NCBI GenBank assembly: GCA_002084765.1
Contig: NBMB01000001.1
Coordinates: 124,001-188,000 of the forward strand
From: Candidatus Cloacimonetes bacterium 4572_55
GTDB taxonomy: Bacteria; 4572-55
Direction: 5' to 3'
DNA: 64,000 bases
The notes beneath the pieces are model-generated. The model was not told where the DNA came from. It made no database searches and worked only from the letters and a program-made list of their open reading frames with translations. Both the position numbers and the translations under genes were made by a program. Of this stretch, positions 55,015 through 64,000 are shown piece by piece. Every line of letters starts with the position of its first letter. The first letter of the stretch is position 1.

Positions 55015-57078
55015 ATTTTTTTTCAACGGATAATTATTTTTATTGCTCTGACATTGATAATCGTATCGCCGATTTTTGCCCAAACAGATTATGATAATCT
55101 GGACATCTTACTTGAAGATATGCTCTGTTTTGAAGTTAGCGTCGCATCGATCAAAAAAAGTAATCTGCGCGAATCACCGGGAATTGTGACCTTGATCACC
55201 CGGGAAGAAATCGCAAATTCTGGCGCCCGAGATTTGATCGACATCCTGCGTTTGACTCCTGGTTTGGATTTTGGGGGCGGTTCTGTGGGTTCGGTCGGAC
55301 TGGGCGTCAGGGGTTTGCAGGCAACAGAAGGCAAGTTCTTGCTACTCATAGACGACCAGGTCGTCAATGATCCGCTCTATGGCAATGTCACGATGGTAAA
55401 CCGTTTTAACGCGGATCAAATCGAGCGCATCGAGATTATTCGAGGGCCCGGGTCGGCAAAATATGGCGGTTATGCCGGATTGGCTGTGATAAAAATCATC
55501 ACCAGGGGATCCGGATTAGACGGAATTTCTGTCGGATATCTGCACGGTATGATGAACGATGAGGCAAACGCGCTGAATAATTTAACGCTCTCCATGGGTA
55601 AAAAATTCAAGGATATCGACGTGTCACTCACCCTATCTGGGAAGCAAGGCGACGTGGCAAGCACTCAGAATTTTGTTGATTATATGGGTGCCTCTCGTAG
55701 CATGACCGATGATTCTGATTTTACATTTGCCGACATAAATTTCAGTCTCACGCGCAAAGGGCTTGATTTTCGATTTATCTATAGCAGATACGAATACGAC
55801 AATATTACAAATCTCGGCTATGTGGGCTTGAATGGGAATTGCACTCTGACTCGGTCGTTCCAATATTATTTAGGCGGACTCACATACGATTTTCAGATCA
55901 ACGATCACCTGACAATCACACCGGAGATTCATTTCAGCCACCATCGTCCATATCGTCTGGAAAGCGCGTTTGGCGACAGTTCTGTGGTCCCTAACGGAAT
56001 TGTGCGAGACATTTCATCTATTCGCTGGCGAGGCGGTATATCTGCCCTGTGTGAATTCACAGAAAATATCGACGCGCTTCTCGGGGCGGAACTCTTTCAA
56101 TTGGAGGGAAAAGCACATACCTATTATCAACCTTTCGCCTTCCAATCAGGCGATCTGTCCGACTCTTATTTTGATGGGAAAGACCATATCAACATGGATG
56201 ATAAGGCTGTTTTTGCCCAGATTGACCTATATAATCCTTATGCCAATCTGACGTTGGGCGCGCGATATGACGATCACAGCCGAGTCGGGTCTGCTTTTGT
56301 TCCGCGCATTGCCTTGACAAAGATTATGGATAAATTCCATGCCAAAATTCTGTTTAGCGAGGCGTTTCGTCTGCCTGACATTGAGAACATCAATCTTGGC
56401 GTAGAGACCGACGCGGAAGGAAATATCCTTGTTGATCCAGAAACAGGCGCGGTTGCGCGGGGCGATCTAAAGCCGGAAAGGATGCGATTTATTGAGTTGG
56501 AAGCTGGATATCAGTTATCCAATACCATGTTTTTCACATTTAATTTGTTTGATGGGGAAATTGAAGACCCCGTTATTTACCGTCTTAAAAACGGCTATGA
56601 TACCTATTCAAACTTCGGTGAAATAGGTAGCCGTGGCATCGAAGGCGAATTTCGGATCAAAAATAATCGGGGTTATGCCAATTTAAATTATTCGTATTAC
56701 GAGATCAATGAGAATACGGTTTCCATCTATGAAGTGGAGGACGACGACCAAACCCTGTTAGCCTTCCCTCGACATACGATTACGTTGAATAGCAGTATAA
56801 AAGTCGCTGCAGGTCTGCGTGTCAATCCTTCCTTATATTTTGTAAGCGAGCGGCATGACGCATCGGGAAGATTTGGCGTAAATCAAAAATTGGACGCTAC
56901 CGTATTAGCGAACCTGTTCGTAAATTACACGGTGCAAAAGGGCTTGACCATCGGGATGGGCGTTTACGATATTTTCAATGAGAAATATCACTATATTACG
57001 CCGGAAAATTCGGATCATGCTCCTATGCCGGGATCGTCACGAGAAATAATTCTGAAATTGGATTATATCCTGAATTGA
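55015..57078 (+). CDS. TonB-dependent receptor, probable ATT start
   Basis: About 687 residues. No ATG, GTG or suitable TTG follows the ribosome site AAAGGAG at 55001-55007. A TTG at 55054 would cut the signal peptide in half, whereas ATT at 55015, seven bases after that site, gives a full signal peptide (FFQRIIIFIALTLIIVSPIFA). The plug has VASIKKSNLRESPGIVTLIT, GLGVRGLQATEGKFLLLID and IERIEIIRGPGSAKYGG, and the barrel ends in LKLDYILN. It stands between the receptors at 52658 and 57773. Confidence 0.9.
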   Translation: MFFQRIIIFIALTLIIVSPIFAQTDYDNLDILLEDMLCFEVSVASIKKSNLRESPGIVTLITREEIANSGARDLIDILRLTPGLDFGGGSVGSVGLGVRGLQATEGKFLLLIDDQVVNDPLYGNVTMVNRFNADQIERIEIIRGPGSAKYGGYAGLAVIKIITRGSGLDGISVGYLHGMMNDEANALNNLTLSMGKKFKDIDVSLTLSGKQGDVASTQNFVDYMGASRSMTDDSDFTFADINFSLTRKGLDFRFIYSRYEYDNITNLGYVGLNGNCTLTRSFQYYLGGLTYDFQINDHLTITPEIHFSHHRPYRLESAFGDSSVVPNGIVRDISSIRWRGGISALCEFTENIDALLGAELFQLEGKAHTYYQPFAFQSGDLSDSYFDGKDHINMDDKAVFAQIDLYNPYANLTLGARYDDHSRVGSAFVPRIALTKIMDKFHAKILFSEAFRLPDIENINLGVETDAEGNILVDPETGAVARGDLKPERMRFIELEAGYQLSNTMFFTFNLFDGEIEDPVIYRLKNGYDTYSNFGEIGSRGIEGEFRIKNNRGYANLNYSYYEINENTVSIYEVEDDDQTLLAFPRHTITLNSSIKVAAGLRVNPSLYFVSERHDASGRFGVNQKLDATVLANLFVNYTVQKGLTIGMGVYDIFNEKYHYITPENSDHAPMPGSSREIILKLDYILN

Positions 57079-57152
57079 GCAATTTAGGACCGATCGAATG
57101 CTGGCATGGATACCTCTATTATAGGATTTACGAAATCAGGGGGAATTTTTGA

Positions 57153-57743
57153 ATGGACTTTTTAAGGCTATTAATAATGAAATATTTAAATATAATTTTT
57201 ATTATTGTTTTATCCTGGACAGGAATAGCTTACACCCAGCCATTGGAGCGGCTGATCTATGGTCTGCCGCTTTTTGCTGCTGGATCGCACATAAAAGCCG
57301 TCGATGAGACTCTGACCATAGGCGTGTTTAGTGACAGCAAAGATAAGATCAATAAAGAGACTCTAACGAAGTTCAAAGATATCAAAACCTGGTCAAATGA
57401 TCGAATCAGGAAAATATTCGAGCTTCAAAAACTTGAAATCGTCTCCCTGAACAGTGAAAATCTGACTGATTTTGCAGGGCAGATTATCTGGGTTCTTGAC
57501 GCTTCCGCCTCGTTAGAAAAGCTTAAGGAAGTGACTGCAAACGGAATTTTTACTATAGCAGCTCAGGATCCGGGTTATGAAGACTATGTTTTTGTCACGT
57601 CGATCTATGAAAATAAGAGCTCTGATCCGGACGTCGAGCGATGGCGATTAACCCGTTTTTTCGTAAATTGTGAGGTTTCACAGTTGCGACCCTCTAGCAA
57701 TCTAAAAACAAAAGATGGGTATGTCGAAAAAAATTGCGATTGA
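57153..57743 (+). CDS. YfiR-like secreted protein, copy 3
   Basis: 196 residues with signal peptide MKYLNIIFIIVLSWTGIAYT after a short leader (ATG at 57153 with GGGGGAA upstream; the ATG at 57177 is a weaker choice). It keeps the family landmarks: LERLIYGLPLF, LTIGVFSDSKDK, GQIIWVLDASASLEKL, FTIAAQ, YENKS, RWRLT, VNCEVSQLRPS and C-terminal KNCD. It is the most diverged copy and lies 29 bp before the last TonB receptor. The triple association argues for a working pair rather than chance. Confidence 0.65.
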   Translation: MDFLRLLIMKYLNIIFIIVLSWTGIAYTQPLERLIYGLPLFAAGSHIKAVDETLTIGVFSDSKDKINKETLTKFKDIKTWSNDRIRKIFELQKLEIVSLNSENLTDFAGQIIWVLDASASLEKLKEVTANGIFTIAAQDPGYEDYVFVTSIYENKSSDPDVERWRLTRFFVNCEVSQLRPSSNLKTKDGYVEKNCD

Positions 57744-57772
57744 AATACTTGCTTTATACTTAGGAGAGTGAA

Positions 57773-59878
57773 ATGAAACATTTTATTTATATTTTATTGG
57801 CTTTTGGATTGTTTTTACCCGCTTTATCTTTGGCTAAAGATGACAGCGTGATCGACGACTTATGGGGAGATATGCAGGAATTTGTTGTTATTGCATCGAA
57901 GAAAGCAGAAAGCATATTCGATTCTCCTCTCTCAACCTCTGTGATTTCAAAAGAGAAAATTCTCAGATCGGGAGCCACATCAATTCCCGAATTATTGCGG
58001 CTGGTTCCGGGGTTTATTGTCCGGGAAAAAACAAACGGAAATTATGACGTGCATATTCGAGGAAATGATTATATTCCTCCGGGCAAGCAGTTGTTTTATT
58101 CTGAAAACTCGATAACTTTGGTCATGATTGACAACAGAATTGTTTACAATTATGTTCGAGGCGGGACCTTTTGGGAGACACTTCCTATTGGATTGAACGA
58201 CATTGAGCAGATCGAAATTATTCGCGGACCCTCGACCGCGCTTTATGGACCGAACGCCGTATCGGGTGTGATCAACATTATCACAAAGAAACCTGGCGAC
58301 AAAAAAATGAAAGTCTCTACCAACGTCCAAGCAGGAAATATGGAAACAAAAACTGCCGACGCGTCGCTGAGTGTTGCTGTTAATGAAAAATTGAAACTTC
58401 GCTTTTCCGGCAACTATCAATATCGGGAAAGGGCAAAGGATGAATACTTTATATTCCATATAGATTTTGCCGATACAGTGTTCGCTGGCAATTTTGCGAC
58501 ATACAACGATCTTGTCAGGTCTGGAATGTGGGAAAGCAAAGAGCTTGGTAAACGCTATCCAGACAGCAAGTTGGCGAAAGACGTTTATGGGATTAACGGG
58601 TTTGCTTTTTATGATATGAACGACGACGTCAACTTCAATTTGGCGGTTGGGTTGCAAAATTCTACGGTGCAAACGATTTATTGGGATATGAGTCTCGCCT
58701 TTTCGACGCGGGAGTCCGAAACAAGTTATTTTGACCTTCGATCAAAAATTTATGGCATGAGTGCCCAATTATCATACTCACGCGGGACCCAAAATATTGC
58801 CAGAGGGCTACCTGGCTTGAAGATGGATATTTCCGCGTTGAGTGCCACTGTGGAATATGATTACAAATGGAAAAATTTGACGCTCCGACCCGGTGCCAGT
58901 TTTCATCAAGCGGTCAATGACGACCGCGATTATATTAACGCCGGAGGCACTTACTTCTGGAACGCGAAAAACGAGCTGAACACCAGCGCGCTTTATTTAC
59001 GAGGCGACTATCTTCTGAATGATAAACTTCGGTTTGTCGGCGCGATTCGAGGCGATAAATATAACAACCCGGATAAGACATACGCGTCGTATCAATTCAC
59101 CAGCTCCTATAAGGTCAACGACAATTATCTGGCGCGGTTGGTTTATTCTCGGGCAAACAGAAGTCCTTTTATGCTCGAGACTTATGAAAGTTATCACTAT
59201 GAAGGGTCTTACGGAGATTTCCGCTGGATATCGGATAACTACGGCAGCAAAAATCTGGATTTATTGACCATGGACATGATCGAGGTAGGCTTCAGGAACA
59301 AATTGATAGATAAAATTTTTACCGATATCGAATTTTTTTATACTAAGATAGATAATTATACGGACGCGGTCGATACCTTCTATATCGATTCTGACGGCGT
59401 TCAGCATTTTGAGGAAACGTTTGAAAATCTCAATATCGTTTCAAAACAGATGGGTATTTCGATGAATGTCGCTTTTATCCTGAGTGAAAAGCTGAAATTC
59501 GAACTCTTCTGGACTTCTCAAAAAACGGATTTGGAAGACCATGAAACGCCTGATGGCAATCTTATTGATATGGAATCCGAATGGACGCCGATATCCTACG
59601 GCGGCTTATCCTGCGATTATTCACCGATAGACAAACTGAATCTTTTCTCCAACATGTATTTTTATGGGAATCAAACATTCAAATATTCATTTGGGAGAGA
59701 ATTTGTTCAAAACATTGAGGAAAAAATGATTGTAAATCTCAAAGCCTCATATCATATCTATGAATATGGCTCGGTCTATTTCAACGCCCGGAATATACTG
59801 AATGACGATAAGAAAGAATTCGCGTTTGCCGATGATATTAAAGCGACATATCTCGTGGGATTTACTATGAAGTTTTAG
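57773..59878 (+). CDS. TonB-dependent receptor
   Basis: 701 residues with a signal peptide (HFIYILLAFGLFLPALSLA), a short EFVVIASKKAES segment, a plug (FDSPLSTSVISKEKILRSGA, YDVHIRGNDYIPPGKQLFYS, EQIEIIRGPSTALYGPNAVSG) and a barrel that ends in ATYLVGFTMKF. TonB box candidate: the FVVIASKK stretch at about 36. It is the last gene of the locus and is followed by a bidirectional terminator. Substrate unknown. Confidence 0.93.
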   Translation: MKHFIYILLAFGLFLPALSLAKDDSVIDDLWGDMQEFVVIASKKAESIFDSPLSTSVISKEKILRSGATSIPELLRLVPGFIVREKTNGNYDVHIRGNDYIPPGKQLFYSENSITLVMIDNRIVYNYVRGGTFWETLPIGLNDIEQIEIIRGPSTALYGPNAVSGVINIITKKPGDKKMKVSTNVQAGNMETKTADASLSVAVNEKLKLRFSGNYQYRERAKDEYFIFHIDFADTVFAGNFATYNDLVRSGMWESKELGKRYPDSKLAKDVYGINGFAFYDMNDDVNFNLAVGLQNSTVQTIYWDMSLAFSTRESETSYFDLRSKIYGMSAQLSYSRGTQNIARGLPGLKMDISALSATVEYDYKWKNLTLRPGASFHQAVNDDRDYINAGGTYFWNAKNELNTSALYLRGDYLLNDKLRFVGAIRGDKYNNPDKTYASYQFTSSYKVNDNYLARLVYSRANRSPFMLETYESYHYEGSYGDFRWISDNYGSKNLDLLTMDMIEVGFRNKLIDKIFTDIEFFYTKIDNYTDAVDTFYIDSDGVQHFEETFENLNIVSKQMGISMNVAFILSEKLKFELFWTSQKTDLEDHETPDGNLIDMESEWTPISYGGLSCDYSPIDKLNLFSNMYFYGNQTFKYSFGREFVQNIEEKMIVNLKASYHIYEYGSVYFNARNILNDDKKEFAFADDIKATYLVGFTMKF

Positions 59879-59885
59879 AAGTTGT

Positions 59886-59910
59886 CCGCAGATTACGCAG
59901 ATTACACAAA
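59886..59910. repeat. CGCAGATTA-type short repeat, second copy
   Basis: CCGCAGATTACGCAGATTA is followed by CACAAA, in the gap after the last TonB receptor. It corresponds to the repeat at 47070-47100. Confidence 0.65.
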
Positions 59911-59926
59911 ATAGATGATAACGATC

Positions 59927-59961
59927 AAAAACGCCCGGAATTGACACCGGGCGTTTTTTTT
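59927..59961. terminator. Bidirectional intrinsic terminator
   Basis: AACGCCCGG (59930-59938) and CCGGGCGTT (59947-59955) form a stem flanked by A-run on the left and T-run on the right, so it can stop transcription from the TonB locus and from the convergent repeat-protein gene. Confidence 0.93.
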
Positions 59962-59996
59962 CTTGCACATAATTCAATATAATCCAAATAGAAATA

Positions 59997-62963
59997 TTAT
60001 CGCAATAAAACCATCTGCTTGGTCTCAATTTTTTCGAGCGTCTCCAGTCTATAGAAGTAGGTTCCACTGCTCGCGTCTTGACCTTGATTATTCTTTCCAT
60101 CCCAAATCACGATATGATACCCTGGGTTCCGCGTCCCAGAGATCAAGGTCCGCATCAATTGACCGGTCAGATCGTAGATTTTCAAGGAAACTGACTGCGA
60201 ATTTGGCAGGGCGTAGCGAATCGTTGTATGGGGATTAAAAGGATTCGGATAATTTTGCCACATAGCAACGCTGGTCGGGAGCGTTTCTCCATTCTCTATC
60301 CCTACTGCCTCAGCGCAAATCGTCTCGGAATAGTCCGAATCGCCCACCTCATTAAAAGCCTTGACCCGATAGCAATAGAGGCTGTCCCCCTGAAGATTCA
60401 GATCAATAAACGTCGTGCTCATGATCTCCGCTATCTGAACAAACTCTGGATTGTCGCCAGTTCGTCGCTCGATCCGAAAGCCCTCCTCATTATCTGCGTT
60501 ATCGATCCAGCTTAGTTGCAACTGAGCCGATCCGATTACTTCCAAAACCAGAACAGTCGGCGCGGCTGGAATCGTATTATAGGTTGTCCCACAATTTTCA
60601 TCAGAAAAATAAGATGTCCCTAAAAGATTAAACGCGGAGACCCGATAGCAATACGTTGTGTGATAATTGAGACCCGAATCAATAAAACTGCTCTCCAAAA
60701 TCGTGGTGAGATCCACAAATTGGCTGTCCGGGTCTACCCGTCGTTGAATCAGAAACCCCTCCTCATTATTGGAGTTATCCGACCAAGTAAGCTGGATCCG
60801 ATCCGTAGAGATCGGATCAGCGATCAAATCTGTGGGGATGAATGGAATCGCGTTTGCGGTCATGGCGCACGCTTCATTGGAATAATGAGACGTGATCATG
60901 CCGTTATACGACCGCACTCGATAGCAATAGAATGTGATCGGGTTCAGATTGACGTCTTGATAATAAAAGGAGTCTACCTCGACGGTTGCGATCGATTCAA
61001 AAGAGCCTGTGGGTCCGATACGTCGCTCGATTTGAAATCCGTCAATATTTTCGGAATTGCCTATCCATGTCAGGTCAACGTGATCGCTACCCAAATCAAT
61101 AATATTCAGCTCCGATGGAGATGAGGGAATCGCTATTTCATGCCGGAACATGCTATTTTCATTAGTTCCAATATAGAGATAGCTGTCGCTTTGGGTCAGA
61201 GTCAAGCCGTCGAATTCGGATTGAACCGTCTGCCAGATCTGTCCCTGATCCGTAGTTTTATAAAGACCTTTTCCACACGCGTAAATGGTTGTTCCAGAAC
61301 CGGATATGGACTGTATAGCGTCATTTTCTGGAAGTCCGCTGTTTGCCTGAACCCATGTCTCGCCTTGGTCGCGACTGATATACATTCGGGCATGGTCCGC
61401 GGCTGCGTAGATTGTCGTCTCATTTCCCCACAACGCGGTGATGGTGTATGAGTCCGACATCTCTCCGGAGTTGAGACTGTACCAACTCGCTCCGCCATTT
61501 TCGGTCTTATACATACCGCTATTGGTTCCAGCGTAGACCGTCTCGCTTTCTCCCCATAAGCATCCGACTTGATAGTTTGACATTTCACTATTATTGACGG
61601 TAAACCAGTTAATTCCGCCATTTGTGGTCTTCAATATTCCGCCTGGATGGAGAGCACCCGCGTATAACGTATTGCCCTCGCCCCACATACTGAGAATGCT
61701 GTAGTCATTATGCATCTCGTCGGTATTGACATTGCTCCAGGTCACGCCGCCATTGATTGTTTTGTGCACCCCGTTACCGATTGTCCCAGCATAGATAATA
61801 GGCTCGTTTCCCCACAGAGCCGTCACGCTATAATCGTGAGACAGCTCGCCAGTATTGATCTCAACCCAGTTGGAGCCGTAGTTTGTCGATTTGTAGAGAC
61901 TGCCCCCCCCGGTGAAACGCTTTACCGTCCCGACATAAACCACATTTCCATCCGTCAGAGAGCAGACAGCGTGCATCAACGGCATACCAGAATTGATCGA
62001 ATTCCAATTTCCACCGCCGTCTGTAGTCTTAAATACCCCATGATCCCGGACACCCGCGTACACGATCGCGGCATCTCCCCAGATAGCGTATACATCCCGA
62101 TCCGAGCTGGGAAAGCCGTTGTTGACGGCATACCAATTTGTCCCTCCATCCACGGATTTATAAGCACCGAAAGACGCTGCTGCATAAAGGGTTGTGCCGC
62201 TTCCGGTCAGGGATTTGGCAATAATGCCCGCGCCGACCAAACTCCAGCTTAACCCGCTGTTTGCAGTTTTGTAGATTCCGTCGTTCGCAGCGGCAAAGAC
62301 CTCGCTGCCATTGCTCCATAGCGCGCTGATACGGAAGTAGTCCTGCATAGAGCCGGTGTTGACAGCATTCCATGACGAGCCGCTGTCTGTGGAGCGCAAA
62401 ACCCCGTCGTCCGATGTCCCGGCATAGACCGCGTCCCCAGCTCCACAGAGGCTGATGACGCTGTATTCGCTGTTCATATCCCCAGTGTTGACCTGCTGCC
62501 AAGAAGCACCGCCGTTGGTGGTCTTATATACGCCATGACCCAGAAAACCCGCGGATCCAGTCCCAGCGTACAGAGTCTGACCGCTTCCCCATAAACTGGA
62601 GATTTGATACGTATTCTGCAAATCCCCTTGATTCACATCCTGCCAGGTGATCCCGTTGTTAATGGTCTTATACACTCCGAGATTCGTCCCGGCATACACG
62701 GTGGAACCGACTCCCCACAAACAAAACAGAGAGCAGTCTGGAGGAAGATCGCCCAGGTTGCCGCTGTGCCAACTGGTGCCTCCGTTTGTGGTCCTGTAAA
62801 CGCCGTGACCCTCAGTCCCCGCGTACATCACTTGGCTGGTTCCCCATAAACTCTTGATCCACCCTCCGCCGTAGGGACCAAGCTGCTCCCAATCCTGAGC
62901 GTAAAGATTGGTGCCAATAAAATTACATAAAAGAACAAGTCCGATTGTCAGTGTCTTTCTCAT
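59997..62963 (-). CDS. Large secreted beta-propeller repeat protein with FnIII domains and sorting tail
   Basis: About 988 residues from the ATG at 62963 (AAGGAG eight bases upstream; the GTG at 62972 is inside that site). Signal peptide, then 13 repeats of about 47 residues built on YAGT..GVYKTTNGG.SW, typical of sortilin/BNR or PSII-stability-factor-like propellers. Three FnIII-like domains with an LTWSDNSNNEEGF type core follow, and then an FlgD/T9SS-type C-terminal domain (MWQNYPNPFNPHTTIRY, GTYFYRLET). The tail suggests export to the cell surface by a T9SS-like route. No T9SS genes are in the window. Substrate binding or glycan role cannot be judged. Confidence 0.88.
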   Translation of the reverse strand: MRKTLTIGLVLLCNFIGTNLYAQDWEQLGPYGGGWIKSLWGTSQVMYAGTEGHGVYRTTNGGTSWHSGNLGDLPPDCSLFCLWGVGSTVYAGTNLGVYKTINNGITWQDVNQGDLQNTYQISSLWGSGQTLYAGTGSAGFLGHGVYKTTNGGASWQQVNTGDMNSEYSVISLCGAGDAVYAGTSDDGVLRSTDSGSSWNAVNTGSMQDYFRISALWSNGSEVFAAANDGIYKTANSGLSWSLVGAGIIAKSLTGSGTTLYAAASFGAYKSVDGGTNWYAVNNGFPSSDRDVYAIWGDAAIVYAGVRDHGVFKTTDGGGNWNSINSGMPLMHAVCSLTDGNVVYVGTVKRFTGGGSLYKSTNYGSNWVEINTGELSHDYSVTALWGNEPIIYAGTIGNGVHKTINGGVTWSNVNTDEMHNDYSILSMWGEGNTLYAGALHPGGILKTTNGGINWFTVNNSEMSNYQVGCLWGESETVYAGTNSGMYKTENGGASWYSLNSGEMSDSYTITALWGNETTIYAAADHARMYISRDQGETWVQANSGLPENDAIQSISGSGTTIYACGKGLYKTTDQGQIWQTVQSEFDGLTLTQSDSYLYIGTNENSMFRHEIAIPSSPSELNIIDLGSDHVDLTWIGNSENIDGFQIERRIGPTGSFESIATVEVDSFYYQDVNLNPITFYCYRVRSYNGMITSHYSNEACAMTANAIPFIPTDLIADPISTDRIQLTWSDNSNNEEGFLIQRRVDPDSQFVDLTTILESSFIDSGLNYHTTYCYRVSAFNLLGTSYFSDENCGTTYNTIPAAPTVLVLEVIGSAQLQLSWIDNADNEEGFRIERRTGDNPEFVQIAEIMSTTFIDLNLQGDSLYCYRVKAFNEVGDSDYSETICAEAVGIENGETLPTSVAMWQNYPNPFNPHTTIRYALPNSQSVSLKIYDLTGQLMRTLISGTRNPGYHIVIWDGKNNQGQDASSGTYFYRLETLEKIETKQMVLLR

Positions 62964-63427
62964 TTTTGTCACTCCTTAATTATCTAACTATAAGTTTAGG
63001 TATAAAAATAATGATTATGGACAACCAAAATCGACTCGACAGAATCGACCTACCGACTTTGCTATAGTGTAATTATAATAGAGGATTAAAATTTTGCAAT
63101 AATATTTTTACAAAACCTCAATAACTTTAATAAGTTACAGGGATCACTTAATGTAATTTCTAAAGCTAAGTTGAACGATGTAAAGAAGATAAAACCGACA
63201 AATTTTTTTTGCTTTTTTTTACCCAAAAAAGATCATTTTTATATTTTTTGCGAGAAGAATTAAATCGAAAAAAATATTGTGAGGATAAGAAAAATCATTA
63301 TCTTATAGCGGATGAGTAAAAGTTGAACAGTCCAAGATACCCAACCTCTATCCCGATAGTTGATAACACGATCCGCCTTTATTTTTGACAGAACGTATGT
63401 TTATTAGGATTCAAAAACGGAGAAAAT
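62964..63427. other. Gene-free AT-rich spacer
   Basis: About 460 bp, strongly AT-rich, between two divergent genes, so it should contain two promoters. No clear consensus or operator could be picked out by eye. Confidence 0.4.
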
Positions 63428-64000
63428 ATGATCAAATTTCCGTATGGGATAAGCGATTTTCATAAAATTATGACAGAAGATTATTTTTATGTGGATCGGA
63501 CAGATCGCATTCCGGTGATTGAGGATACTCGTCACACACTGCTTTTTCTTCGCCCACGTCGATTTGGCAAGAGCCTGCTGCTCTCCATGCTGGAAAATTA
63601 TTATGACGTGGCAAAATTGGATCAATTTGAGGTCATGTTCGGCGGTCTCGATATTGGTCAAGACCCGACGCCGCTTTGTAACCAATATTATGTGATGAGA
63701 TGGGATTTTTCCGCGGTCGATCCACAAGGAGGTACGGGACAAATAAGACGCGTCCTTCATCAACATATCAATGACGCCATTTCCGAGTTTCAGGCGCGTT
63801 ATCAATCTCGGTTGCAGTATGAGATCAAAATCTCAGCAGAGAACGCGCACTCCTCATTTCATTCCCTGTTGACAGCCGTCAAGATGTCGCCTCATCGGCT
63901 CTACCTCTTTATCGACGAGTATGACAACTTTGCCAACGAGGTATTAATTTCGGACAAGTCTCGATACAAGGCTTTAGTCCAGGGCGAGGGGGCTCTCAAA
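63428..64000 (+). CDS. AAA-ATPase-like/DUF1703 PD-(D/E)XK nuclease, 5' part
   Basis: The first 191 codons of a gene that runs off the right edge. MIKFPYGISDFHKIMTED, DYFYVDRTDRI, FLRPRRFGKSLLLSML (a P-loop-like RFGKS) and RLYLFIDEYDNFANE (Walker B-like) are the hallmarks of the AAA-ATPase-like plus DUF1703 family, usually about 520-580 residues with a C-terminal PD-(D/E)XK nuclease domain. These genes are present in many copies in some genomes, and their role is not settled. GGAG stands five bases before the ATG. The nuclease half lies outside the window. Confidence 0.9.
   Translation, partial: MIKFPYGISDFHKIMTEDYFYVDRTDRIPVIEDTRHTLLFLRPRRFGKSLLLSMLENYYDVAKLDQFEVMFGGLDIGQDPTPLCNQYYVMRWDFSAVDPQGGTGQIRRVLHQHINDAISEFQARYQSRLQYEIKISAENAHSSFHSLLTAVKMSPHRLYLFIDEYDNFANEVLISDKSRYKALVQGEGALK

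Overview
The window looks like chromosomal DNA from an uncultured Gram-negative (diderm) bacterium with moderate GC. The evidence is the five TonB-dependent or barrel-type outer-membrane proteins, a DsbD electron transporter, several Sec signal peptides and a lipoprotein, and a large secreted protein with an FlgD/T9SS-like C-terminal sorting module. WRGPNRDG-type PQQ-like propellers, Rpn and AAA-ATPase/DUF1703 nuclease families, a FecR-domain protein and many orphan housekeeping genes fit a poorly sampled lineage of the FCB or a neighbouring candidate phylum. That placement is inference; there is no rRNA in the window.

Bases 1-14,500 lie almost wholly on the minus strand. They hold a TumA/TumE-like toxin-antitoxin pair cut by the left edge, a secreted FecR/Ig-like protein, a TPR protein and a run of housekeeping genes (prmC, ROK glucokinase, ackA, 3-hydroxyacyl-CoA dehydrogenase, ndk, a CDP-alcohol phosphatidyltransferase, rsmI). 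A gene-free kilobase with strong hairpins follows, then a DUF547 protein and a flotillin/NfeD-like pair. From 14,860 to 23,480 the plus strand carries a secretory module: DsbD, two paralogous PQQ-like propeller proteins around an alpha/beta-hydrolase-TPR fusion, and a TonB-dependent receptor. A frame-disrupted Rpn nuclease, a STAS protein, alanine racemase and a convergent SbcD-like nuclease lead to a small graveyard of gene fragments (27,685-28,075). After it come two unknown envelope proteins, smc, a receiver-histidine kinase, a Gln-Glu-Arg tRNA cluster and a decayed second receiver-kinase.

From 37,100 to 46,830 there is a coiled-coil protein, a PqqD-radical SAM-SPASM enzyme between two membrane proteins, a hemolysin III protein, and a minus-strand operon of a class-III cyclase-like protein plus a sigma-54 activator. 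Divergent from that operon is a textbook sigma-54 promoter with two upstream direct repeats, driving a transcript of about 120 nt that ends in a perfect terminator 28 bp before a sirtuin gene. This candidate sigma-54-dependent small RNA (or attenuated leader) is the most interesting element of the window.

The right third contains a serine-biosynthesis operon (GYD protein nearby, DUF1015, serA-like, serC). It is followed by a 9-kb TonB locus in which three divergent copies of a small secreted YfiR-like protein alternate with three TonB-dependent receptors, one of which appears to start at ATT. A 991-codon repeat protein (13 propeller-type repeats, three FnIII domains, sorting tail) and the 5' part of an AAA-ATPase/DUF1703 gene close the window.
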